From assembly GCA_031761405.1 (NCBI GenBank), contig JASEVX010000011.1:64955217-65019216 (forward strand): a stretch of 64,000 nucleotides of DNA, written 5' to 3'. The position numbers were made by a program, and so were the translations under genes. Origin of the DNA: Serripes groenlandicus (taxonomy: Eukaryota > Mollusca > Bivalvia > Cardiida > Cardiidae). Below the pieces are notes generated by a model. The model did no database searches. It had not been told where the DNA came from and saw only the letters and a program-made list of their open reading frames with translations. Below are positions 1 through 12,400 of the stretch, piece by piece; within the stretch, counting starts at the first letter, position 1, and the number at the start of each line of letters is the position of its first letter.

Positions 1-230
1 CAGGGGTTGTGAGTTTGAATCCCAGCTTGTCCAACATTCTTCAGTTTAACTAAAGTCCCTGTGGCAAGCGTCATTCGTCTTTCACCAATGGGCTAACAGC
101 ATTTGTGGAAAAGCAGCCAGTTTCTTGGAAAGTATGTTATGTGGAGTACCGGTGTGAGAAAACCAGGAAATACATGAGTAGGTGAACTGGCAGCTGTAGT
201 ATGACTGAAAAATTGTTCAATCAATCTAAT
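1..230 (+). mobile_element. SINE family S1, copy a (head cut by window edge)
   Basis: The copy opens with a B-box-like tRNA segment (GTGAGTTTGAATCCC). The body matches copies at 20131 and 31666: the CATTCGTCTTTCACC stretch, the GTGTGGAGTACCGGTG motif, ATGAGTAGGTGAACTGG, and a tail ending AATCAATC. It is a tRNA-derived retroposon whose A box lies outside the window. Confidence 0.7.
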
Positions 231-303
231 TTCAGTGAGGACGCTCAAAGATATAATCCCAAGAAATAATTAAACCTGAATAGCCCAGGAGACCAATACC
301 TAC

Positions 304-477
304 CATTCATGACTGTCTTCCATTCTCCAGGGTAAAACCCTATCTCTGCCTCAATGTCGTATTTACTGATTGGGTTGCCATGGTCCATCTCCGAGGTTAC
401 CGTCCATACCAACATTACTGTGTGAGGCGTTACCGTTGTCTCCTCTACATATGCTCCTGCCGGGGCACCAGGAGGAC
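304..477 (-). CDS. Contactin exon 17: first part of FN3 domain 1
   Basis: Residues 777-834 start 'GPPGAPAG', the usual Ig-to-FN3 hinge of contactins, followed by 'VMLVWTV' (B-strand Trp) and 'HGNPISKYDIEAE' (C strand with Tyr). The acceptor is TTTTTCCAG and the donor GTAGGT at 303, phase 1. The next exon must lie beyond the left edge, because 1-303 holds intron and a SINE. Confidence 0.93.
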
Positions 478-3400
478 CTGGAAAAATATTAATGAAAAAT
501 AAATACTGAAAGCATGTTTTATCTCGGATATCTCTATTATTTTTGGATGAAGACATATAACTCTAGTGTTTTTAAGGCACTCTTAGTGAAACTTGCCGTC
601 TGACATTGCCCTATGTTGGTAAACACTTCCTTAGAGTGTTCAATGAATCAAATCCATCCAACCATGGCTTTTGAGTAAAAGTATCCATGACCTTGAACAA
701 AGAGAAACTTGGTTTAGAATCAGTTGAATCTAAAGAAAGTATTTACCCTGTCCGACATACAACAAATCTTCAGCAGATGATTTTGAAAATTATTGAGAAC
801 AAATATGGAAAGTTTCTATAGATAACAACTAATATTAGATTAGATAAGAAAACATTGTGCTAAAAGGAGATATTGCTCCTTTTTGGGAAATTTCGACTTT
901 TGACACAACATTTTCAACAGTCATCTGCTACAGATGCGTCAAAATGCTTCTATATATTTCTAGAGAAAGTTAAGCCAATTCCAACTCACCGTCCACCATT
1001 AGGGTCGCGCTCTTAGAGTCCATATGTAAGGTGGTTTGGGCGACGCATGTGTACACACCCTGATGTTCATACTGGGCGTTTCTGATATACAGACCATCTC
1101 GTTGATCTTTCTGACTCTGTAAAATTGAAATAAAAAAATAAATATTTATTTTTCTTTGGGGGACACATGTGTTAACACACTGATGTTTATACTGTGTGTT
1201 TCTGATATACAGATTATCTCGCTCATCTTTATGACTCTATATAATTAAATAATGAATAAATGAATATGTATTGTTTTTTGGGCGATTCATATCTTTCCTG
1301 ATAAAGACTGCTTTTCAAAGATAAAAAGATGTACCAGTAACACCAATTGTTTAGCCTTTCCCACATAAAGACAACTTGCCCAAATGCATCTGCATGCAGA
1401 AAAGATCAAGTAAATTAACAGTTCAACAAAGAGCTTGAACTTACCACTACAAAATGGGTTGAATGCATCAGATTTATAATGTGACCGTTGAATTTCCAGA
1501 CGTACGTCAGATCAAACTTTTGACTGTTATAAGACGCCTGACAGTACAGGAAGGCTGTTCTGTTGATCATTACATGTTCGTTCTCTGGACCCTGGGAAAT
1601 AGCAATGCCTTCTGTAAAATAAATGCATTGAAAAATTTGAATTATTGTTATAACTATATTATTCATATCAGTCTTCCATCGCTAATTCTGTTCAAAGCTA
1701 ACTCTGTTTAAAACGTTGCATCTGTCATGCAATACATTCTATCCTACAATGTTAACAGAAAATATCATTTCACCGTGTTTGCTGCAGTGATAAAAAAAAA
1801 CTATTTTGAAAAAAAGATCTAGTGAATCAAAAGATTCATGTATAAATTGTCTATTAAACAACATTTACGCTATAAATCAACTATTATTTGAACATTCAAC
1901 TTTTAAATATAGAATCTTTTGGATAAACTTGCTGTAGACAACTAATGGAAAAGTTGCGATAGACGGAGAAAATGCTTTAACCCTTTCCCACATATAGACA
2001 CTTTCTGACGCCTCTGCAGCAGACGACTATTGAAAACATTGTGAGAAAAGAAGAAATTGCTCAAAACGAGCAATTTCTCCTTTTGCCACAATGTCTCCAA
2101 CTTGAATAAGTAATAATATTTTCATTTTCAGAGATTTCTGTCCAGTTGTTATCAAAGTCATATGCTGCAAAAATGTTGTATGTGGGAAAGGGTTAAACAA
2201 GTAAATTATCTTTTTCCAACAATGCTAACTCTGTATAAAACTTAAAAATTAAAATTTGCAATCCATTTGTATGTAACACACATTTCTGCAGATGTTTACA
2301 AAGCAGACGACTCTAAAACTATCATAAAAAGTACACTTACGTATAACTTGCACTCTTGTAACATTTTGAGCCTCTCCGTTCAAGTTGGTTGCTTTACATA
2401 CATACGTCCCAGCATCGGAATAAGCAATGTTGTTAAACACAAGGTCATTGTCCAAGGTCATTCCAAGTTGACCAGACAGTTCACCTGGCATTAAAGACAG
2501 CTGGTTCCCATTCTTTGACCACATCACCTACATAAACAAGAACTTCCATTTAACCCTTTTCCGACTCGAAGACACAATTGTTGCATCTGCAGCAGAAGAT
2601 GTTTTGAAAAGATTGTGGCAAAAGGAGACATTGATCATAATAATCAATCCATCCTTTTGCGGCAATGTTTTCAGCTCTTTTTAACCCTTTCCCTCATGCA
2701 ACAATTCTGCAGAAGACGAAATTATATTTTGTCAAAAAATCTCTATAATTGAATGGATAACCTATGACTAAAAGTGGAAAACATTGTGGCAAAAGGAGAA
2801 ATTGCTTGTTTTGAGCAATTTCTTCTTTTCCCGTCTCTAGATATTCCATGGAAAGCCATGGTATTCCATGGTAAAATATGCCATGGAGTATTGGGACGGC
2901 TTTCCATGCCAGTTTAAATCATTAAATTGATGGAAAATAATAAAAAAAAAATCACGGAAAACTTGTTTCCATGGAAATTAAGTTTTCCATGGAAAGCCAT
3001 GGTTTTCCATGATAAACCATGGCTTTCCATGGAAAAAATCTACATTTTCCGTGTAGGTTAACATTTTTCCATGGAAAAAGAACTTTTCCATGGTTTTCCA
3101 TGGAGTATTGGGACGGCGCTTACACATGGAAAGCCATGGAAAAATAATATTTCCATGGTAAAATGTAAACTTCCACGAAAAATCCTGATGTCAGAAAGTG
3201 CTGGGAAAAAATTGACACATTTAATTTCGGTTTCAAAAATTATAATTACAACTTTGATGAAATAATGTGTACATAATAAAACAGCAAATTATGACAAGAA
3301 CTGTGTCAGTTAAACAATATCTATAACAAAGTTTGCAATATAATTTTCTAAAATTTTAAAACGATTCATGAAATAATGCTGAATAATAAAAAGAACAAAA

Positions 3401-6400
3401 GAGGACATTTTGTACGGAAAGCAATTAAAAAATGAACATGTGAATTAGGTGTTAAGTACATTACCAATCAATTATATAAGGATAAAAAATAACAAAATTT
3501 AAAAATCAAAATCACAAAGACATAGTTTTGTAAACACATTTTTTTGCGGAATTTGTAGAAACTAGAAATATCACTGAAGGTGATGAATACCCCCAGCTGG
3601 TGCCTGACAATATACATATGTATGAGAAATTCAAGGGGCCATAACTCATTTAAAAATAATTCCAGTGCAAACGTCGACAATATGCACAACTAGGCTTGGT
3701 ATCAATCATTCTTGTGAAGTTATATTGAATTCTGACCAAGGGTTGCTGAGAAATAGTGTTCACAAGAAATGTCTATAGACCAACTATGTATGAGAAATTG
3801 AAGGGGTCATAACTCATTTAAAAATAATTCCAGTGCAACACGCCGACAATATGCACAACTAGGCTTGGTATCAATCATTCTTGGGAAGTTATATTGAATT
3901 CTGACCAAGGGTTGCTGAGAAATAGTGTTCACAAGAAATGTCTACAGACCAACTATGTATGAGAAATTGAAGGGGCCATAACTCATTTAAAAATAATTCC
4001 AGTGCAACACGCTGACAATATGCACAACTAGGCTTGGTATCAATCATTCTTGTGAAGTTAGATTGCAAACAGTCTGCAAATAGATTACATTCTAAAAACT
4101 TAAGAATTAAGGTATAAATCCAGATATATGTTTACCATTTTAAGCTTTATTTTAATTAAACATCATTTAAAATATAAATAAAATATGAAATAAATAACCT
4201 CTATATTTTATATGATTTAACCCTTTCCCTCATACAACAATTCTGCAGCAGACAACTTTGAACATATGTTGTCAAAAAATAGAAGTTCTCTATAATTGAA
4301 TGCCTATAAAAGTGAGTAACATTTTGTGCAATTTCTTCTTTTGTCACTAGGTTTTCAAAAAGCTGTCTGCTGCAGAGGCTTCAGAAAGCATCTATATGAC
4401 AGAAAGGGTTAAGACATATACATGTATTACATAAGTTAGAATATAAGTTAGAATAGGAATTTTTGAGCACATTTTATCAAAACATAGATTATCTCTTCAA
4501 TGTACTGGATAACCTATGACTAAAAGTGGAAAATATTGTGTCAAAAGGAGAAATTGTCACCACATGATCTGCTCCAAATAAATCAATAACACACAGCATA
4601 AGATCATTAGAAAAAATTCCTCTGTCATCTTTCAAATTTGACCTTATGGCATCATCATTCAATGCTTCAATGTTTGAAATTATAACACCATCATCTTTCA
4701 TCTTCATGTCATTCTTGATGCATTCTTTTGGGATTGAACATCTTTACAGGATGGACAGGGGTGATTCAGGGATGATCATGTCTTGTGTTGGCTGGATACC
4801 ATTATAAACCATTCATCATGTCATAAGTCTGAAATATGTACATGATTCATAAAATTATGAAAATAAATGAAAAAGTAAATGTGTGTCTTTGATTTTCATT
4901 CCAAGAATTCAGTACAGGTTATACTTTATCTATAGCAATTATAGCCAATTAAGAATAAACCCATTGCAACATGTGACAGATCTGCATCATGAAGTGACTT
5001 TGAAAACATTTTGGTCAAATTAAGGAAAATCTCTTGATTGAGGAGTGTTATAATTGAATATGGTTTGCAGAAAAAAATCCCCCTTTGTCACAATGTTTTA
5101 AATAAAATCTGCTGCAGATGTTGCAATAAGTTATTAAGTTTGAAGAAAGATCCTCTTTTTCCACAATGTCGGTTGCAAATGTGTCTACGGGTGGGTAAGG
5201 TTATAATTGTATATCATGTCAAATGATTAAAAAATCTCTAATATAAGAGAAAATAGAATTATTGAATAAGTTTTGAAAAAAGCCTCCTTTTCCACATTGT
5301 TTTCAAAAAATCAGTTCCGTGGTAGATATCTTTGCATGTGGGAAAGGGTTCATCTTATTAATTAATATAATGTCAAATCATTGAAAATACACATAATATT
5401 TATAATGTATCACGAAAATGTATGATGACAACAACATTGCTACATTTGCCGTATCCGAAAATGTGACTGTCCGAAATCAATTCCAGTTGGCAAGTTTGGC
5501 TTCGTTTTAAATAATAACTAGCATTTAAATAAGTGTGCAATGCAATGACAAGAGTATATATGTGTTTCATTTCTAAAACTGTTTAGAAACTCGCACATAA
5601 GCGAATATTTTCACCAATGTTATTGTTTTCTTATTTCGAAAATTTACGTAATCGTGACCCTTTGTTTAGGGTTTAACGAATTTAAGAATAATGTTTGAAT
5701 AATAAATATTAATGGGTTTATTTCATAAAATCATATTAATTATCTGATTATTCATCAAAATATTAATCAAGACTGTGTATTAGCGCTGATTTCGGGGTAT
5801 GTAGTGTGTTTTCCAGCGAGGTAATATTGACAAAATGGCGTCGTATATTGACCTCCGAGTCATGCTCGAAAAGCGTGAAATTTGCATGCTATCGTTGTTT
5901 GTGGACGGATTTTGTTTATTCTTACATCAAATTAAAGTTATTGATTTAAAGTTTTCAAATGTATTGAATCGTAATACTTACCAGATGCGGAACACCATGC
6001 TCTTATAAGACTTTACGTGCCGATATTTTCATAAATAATCGCGACTGGAAAATGATTGAAAAATCAACAGGAAGTTGATTATTTGACCTGATTGGATCAT
6101 GTGATCTCATTAATATGCAATTCAATCATGTGATCGCATTTATTTTTAAACTGACCCACATGTTGAAATGCGACTTCACAGGTGGATCGAAAAATACCTG
6201 TAAATCAAACTTCGAACTACGATTGTCAATTTATTCCTGAAAAGATTGTTATGATTCATGCATCAATAAAACCAGAATTCAATTTTCTTTATAAATTATA
6301 TTCTGGGCCTGAACACTTCAGGGACAATCCCTTTCGCTCATATAGACGCTTTCTGACGCCTCTGCAGCAGATGGCCTTTTGAAAACATAGTGACGAAGAA

Positions 6401-9400
6401 GAAATTGCACCGAACGTGCAATTTCTCAAAAATGTTTACCACTTTTTGATAATTATGTTTTGGTCAATTTTATATTGCTGAGATTATATATATCTCAATT
6501 GTTGAGGTCAATATATAGAATGTATGTTTTAGCCAAACATATCTTTGGCTTTTGCATTTTCAACTGAAAACATCATGTTTATGTAAAATTATACTGAATT
6601 TATATACACACTTTTATATAAGCTGCACACATGTTTTGGTTATATAAAGTGGTTAAATCAGTCAATAATTTATAAAACTTGGATATTTTCCTTAATTAAT
6701 AATATACTGATGTAATAATTTCATTTATAAAATGTATTAAATTAACTTAGAAAAGTTACTATTTGCATTGTACTTGCAATTTTTCAATAGTAAAGTTATT
6801 GTTTGCCAAACCTTTGTTACTCATTTTTTTTTTGAAATCCAACAACTTTGTATTTGGAAAATATCATTCAGGGGATAAGTTAGTGTTTGCAAACTACTTG
6901 CACTGTTTGAAATTCTAAGTTACCCTTTGCATACCCTTTGCAAGAATATTAACAGACAAAGTTAGTATTTGCAATGCATTTGCAAGAATATTAATAGACT
7001 AAGTTAGTATTTGCAAAGTATTTGCAGCTATACTTCAGTTATATAATTAATAAGTTACTATTTGCATACTATTTGCCATATATATAAACAGACAGAGTTG
7101 GTATTTGCACAGTATTTGCAGCTACTTTAGTTATCTAAGTTAACGTTTACAATGCCTTTGCCAGATATATTGATATTTGCAAAGTATTTGCAAATAGAGT
7201 GCAAATAGTAGTTTGAAAGGAATATATTCTGCACATATTCTGCAAATATTTTGCAAAGGGTTTGATCTGTATGGGTTATGATGAATGTCTTTCTTCTGTT
7301 GTGCTAGAAATAGCATGAGAAAAATCTAAGATTAATAAAAAAAAAAGAACTAAGTTATTTTCCATCCCAATATATTTCTAAGACATTTTTCTATCAAATT
7401 TTCCATGCCAAAATATGTCTAAGTCATTTTCCATGCAATTTTCCATTCCAAAATTTGACTAAGTCCAACTTTCCATGGCAATATTTGAAGTTTCCATGGA
7501 AATTTGTCACTGTTTTTTCATTTCCATGGAATTTCATGGCAAATTTTGATGGAAAAAAATGTGATTAGCAGATTTCCATGGAAAATCTAAATTTTCTGTT
7601 CATTTCCATTGATTTCCATCAAATCTTCCATGGATTTCCATGGAAATCCATGGAAATCCATGGGAAAAGCTTAACGATCATGGCACATCTAGAGACGGGT
7701 TGTCACTATGTTTTCAAAAAGCTGTCTGCTGCAGAGGCCTCAGAAAGCGTCTATATAAGGGAAAGGGTTAATAACTATAATTCCATTTATAAAGATTTTC
7801 CATATGTTTAAAACGTTGTCTGCTCTATTCAGTGACAGTATTTATAGTTTCATTTAAATTACCATCAGAAATTTATAGACTCATCCCTAGTCTTACTTAA
7901 TCAACTAAATACAAATAGTAACTCATTTCCACATCCAGACATGTTTTGCTGCTGCTGTAGCAAACAACTTTTGAAAAACATTTTAGCAAAAGAAGAAACT
8001 GCTCGTAATGAGCAATTTCTCTGTTTGCCACAATCTCGCCAATGTTTTGATCCCTAATTAATAACTTAATTCATTTTCCCTTTCCCACTAATAGATGGAT
8101 TAATTAAGATGCCTCTGCAGCAGACAACTTTTGAAAACATTGTGGCAAAAAGAAATATTGCTCATAATGAGAAATTTCATTTTTTGCCACAATGTTTTCA
8201 ACTATTTAGTAACTATTCTGTTATTTATAGAGATTTTTCATATTTTTGCCTAGATATTTTCAAAGTCGTCTGCTGCAGATTTGTTGAATTTGGGAAAGGG
8301 TTAATTAAACCTTGTTGCCCCATGTAGATGCTCTTTGAAGCCTCTGCAGCAGACAACTTTTGAAAACATTGTGGCCAAAGGAGAAAATGGTCATGATGAG
8401 CAATTTCTCAATTTCCCTTATTAAAATTTTCCATTATTTTGCCTAAGCTATTTTCAAAGGGACTGCTGCAGATTTTTTGTATGCGATTCTTTTGCTGAAG
8501 ACATACTGTTTTTTGGGGAAAAGGTTAATGTACCAAACTTACATCTGGGATTGGGGCGGCTTCCACACGGCAAGGTATACTGAAGTTTCCACCTAAAGGA
8601 ATCTGGGTAATAGCTGGTAGGGGGTATTTCTTGAAATTGGGTGCAAAGGCTGAAATAAGTTCATGTTCATAAATAACAATATGTACAATATGAAAAATAC
8701 TCTTGAACATTATCAAAGCTCTAGATGAGGGGCGTTTTTCATGCTATAGAATCCTTATTTGACTATCTAGCCCTATGTTGTGGGTACTCAAAAGAATCGT
8801 CTTAATGAGATGATTCCTTTGAGTACCCACAACATAGGGTTTGGTTGAGTAGTAAGAGAGATATTGAGAGGAAAGGACCAGTTAACTCCCCTCATCTCCC
8901 CTCTGCATTATGGTTTAACCTTTTCCCTCATATGACAATTCTGCAGCAGACGACTTTGGACATATTTTGTCAAAATATAGAAAATCTCTATAATTGAATG
9001 AATAACTAAAATTGGAAAAACATTGTGGCAAAAGGAGAAATTGCTTGTTTTGAGCAATTTCTTCCTAAAATTGTCACTATGTTTTCAAAAAGCCATCTGC
9101 TTTAACGCTTTTCAATAATTACACTTGATTGTAAAGCACCTTTGAAAAGTCATGTGAAGTAATTGGATATATAGTATAGTACATACATACATAATGCATG
9201 TATAAATAATGAACGGGTAAATAGTTTTTCACTTACATAGAACTTTCAGCTGCCCCGAGCTGAAAGTAGTTCCGTGAACATTGGTGGCTCCACACTGATA
9301 TATTCCTTCATCCCTATCGGCGTCCACACTCGCTATGTACAACAAGTTCCCTTGAACTTCAATTTGACCTTGAACTGTCTTGATTGGTGCCCCATCTTTA

Positions 9401-12400
9401 TACCAGGAATATACGGCAGTAGGACGGGCAACGGCCTTACATCGCCATTTCAATTTTTGTGACGGATCTACTAACTTTTCTCCGATACCAAAAGGAAAAT
9501 AAGGACGTGCTGGAATTGAATTGAATTGAATATTTACATTAACCCTTTCCCACATGTAGACGCTTTCTGACGCCTCTGCAGCAGACGCCTATTTGAAAAC
9601 ATAGTGACAAAAGAAGAAATTGCACAAAACGTGCAATTTCTCCTTTTGCCACAATGTTTTCCACTTTTAGTCATAGGTTATCCATTCAATTATAGAGATT
9701 TTCCATTGTTTGACAAAATATGTTTAAAGTCGTCTGCTGCAGAATTGTCGTATGAGGGAAAGGGTTAACTCTTTCCCCCATGTAGACGCTTTCTGACGCC
9801 TCTGAAGCAGACGACATTTGAAATCATAGAGACATCATAGGAGAAATTGCTCATGATGAGCAATTTCTCCATTTGTCACACTGATTTAAACTTTATTCAA
9901 TAATCATTCTATCATTTATAGAGATTTTCTATATTTAAGCCTTGATAATTTCAGCCGTCTGCTGCAGATTTATTGTATGTGGGAAAGGGTTAAATTTGTG
10001 TCTTGCATGAATGTCTATAATCTTACTCTGATACAGACATGATATTTCTGAAGCATACAACTTTTGTAAACAATGTGGGATAAAGAGAAATTGTTTTTCC
10101 TACATACAGACACATCTGTAACAAATAATTTTTTGAATATTAATACTTTCTTTTACATTGTGATACTTTCATTTATATTCAATTTCCAAATATTTGCCTC
10201 AATGTTGATAAAGTCACTTGCTGCAAAGGAGTTTTGAAAGAGGCATTTTCTCATTTTGCCACAATGTTTTCAACTTTATTCAATATTAATACTTTCATTT
10301 ACATAGAATTTCCTAATGTTTGCCTCGATGTTAACAAAGTCGGCTGCTGCAGATATATTTTGTGTGGCCCTGCACTTATTTCTGGAACTTGTAACCCTTT
10401 CTCTGATATAAACGTCATAAAACCTATGCAGAGATGAGGAAATAACACATCTTTTAAATCAAGTTCTTCTTTTCGCTCAATGTTTTCAACTTGTATCAAA
10501 ATCATTCTTCTGATTTTCCTGAGATATTATGAAGAACAAACCTCCCTAAAAATATCATACGAGTCGGTGCATGAGAAAAGGTACAATTTGGCATTCTGAA
10601 TAGTGATTGTACAGATCAGTATATACATCTGCTCAGTCTACACAAGTCGACAGAATATTCTAACAAGGCTGTGTAAGAAGTGTTTGAACAGTGTAGATCC
10701 AGATCAGACTGTGCACAGACTTATCTGGATCTACACTGTTCACAAGAGTCAACCTTAACCCTTTCCCTCATAAAGACGCTTTCTGATGCCTCTGCAGCAG
10801 ACGGCTTTTTGAAAACATAGTGACAAAAGAAGAAATTGCTCAAAACGAGCAATTTCTCCTTTTGCCACAATGTTTTCCACTTTTAGTCATAGGTTATCCA
10901 TTTAATTATAGAGATTTTCTATTTTTTGACAAAATATGTTCAAAGTCGTCTGCTGCAGAATAGTCGTATGAGGGAAAGGGATAAATCTTTTTCTATACAC
11001 AGGTTCATATCACACACACTGGTTTTACCTTCAATAATAAGATTGATCGTTTTCTCTGAGACACCGGCTCGCCCATGTACGACACAGATGTAATTTCCTT
11101 CATCCGAAAGTTCTGCGTTTTTGATGATAATCACACGGTTCCGGTCTTTAAATGTGGTTCCCTGTTTGAACGGCAAGTCGCCTTCTCTTCTCCATGAATA
11201 TATCAAAGGTAGGCTGAAGTGATAGGAAGTTTGTTTGAATGGTGTTTTACCCCGCTTTCAACATTTCAACAGTAGTTCAGCGATACAGTGTTTCCTGGGT
11301 AGTTTTCCACATTTCCTGGGTAGTTTTCCGCGTTTCCAGGGTAGTTTTCCACGTTTCCTGGGTAGTTTTCCAGTACTTCTGTATAATTAATTGTGACACT
11401 GATGCAAAAGGTGTAATGCTATCTAGGGAAACCAGTTATAATGTCTTGGTATGACCTACCCACAGGTACCAGTCTCGTTTAAAATCTAAAAATAGCATTT
11501 GACTATATATTGTCAATATATAGTCAAATGCTATTTTTAGATTTAACCCTTTCCCTCATATAGACGCTTTCTGACGCCTCTGTAGCAGACGGCTTTTTAA
11601 AAACATAGTGACAAAAGAAGAAATTGCTCAAAACGAGCAATTTCTTCTTTTGCCACAATGTTTTCCTCTTTTAGTCATAGGTTATCCATTCAATTATAGA
11701 GATTTTCTATGTTTTGACAAAATATGATCAAAGTCGTCTGCTGCAGAATTGTCATATGAGCGAAAGGGTTAAAACTAGACTGGCACCTGTGGACCGACGA
11801 CCATTGTTCGAAACAAAGGTGGAAGACTGTCTGGATAGGAAAAGAAAAATATGTTTCTTTTTATTTACTCTTTCCCACTTGTAGACGCATATCAAAGCAT
11901 TCACAGCAAACGCATTTTGAATACATTGTGATAAACATTCTAATAAAAGAAGAAATTCCTTGTATTGAGTCATTTATTCTTTTGCCACAATGTTTTCAAC
12001 TCTATTCAATATTCATACTTTTATTTATAGAGATGTGTTGTATGACGGAAATTGGTTAAAAGCATATTCGGAAGATCTGTGATAAAACGTTTTACCAAGA
12101 ACTATTATCATGGTACTTAGGCTTTCACTCTAATGCTATATTCCCATTTCCCAAATATAACAATTCTGCAGCAGACAAATTTGAATACGCTTAGTCATAA
12201 ATATGGAAAATCTCAATAAATAAGAGAACAGTTGGTGAATAAAGTTGAAAACTTTGTGCTACAATGATTTCAACTCTTTTATATAATCAATAATTATACA
12301 TTCAATAATTTTATAGAGATTTCCTATATTTCATCCTTAATATTTTCAAAGTCCTTTATATTTTTTCAAGTCATCTGCAGCAGATTTGTTGTATTTGGGA

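Larger units (their letters stand above)
2830..7699. mobile_element. 4.87-kb nonautonomous element with CCCGTCTCTAGA TIRs
   Basis: The ends are inverted (CCCGTCTCTAGA at 2830, TCTAGAGACGGG at 7688-7699) and abut the two halves of one M1 copy, with a 2-bp TT repeat. Both flanks (about 2845-3180 and 7360-7680) are dense in TTCCATGGAA-type palindromes. The interior holds a 180-bp tandem repeat (3600-4075), an M1 copy (4217-4412), and TTTGCA-rich repeats (6890-7210). I found no transposase-like open frame, so it is probably mobilised in trans. The superfamily is undetermined. Confidence 0.75.
2681..7771 (-). mobile_element. M1 copy split by a 4.87-kb insertion
   Basis: The left part (2681-2829) starts TTAACCCTTTCCCTCATG and stops inside the central hairpin at CTTCTTTT. 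The right part resumes at 7700 with TTGTCACTATGTTTTC and ends GGGAAAGGGTTAA at 7771. Joined, the two parts make one normal M1 copy with TT repeated at the junction. This dates the large element as younger than this M1 copy. Confidence 0.85.

Noticed and set aside
8910..9105. M1 hairpins as rho-independent terminators or attenuators
   Set aside because: The hairpins are parts of a dispersed transposon family in introns of an animal gene; bacterial terminator logic does not apply.
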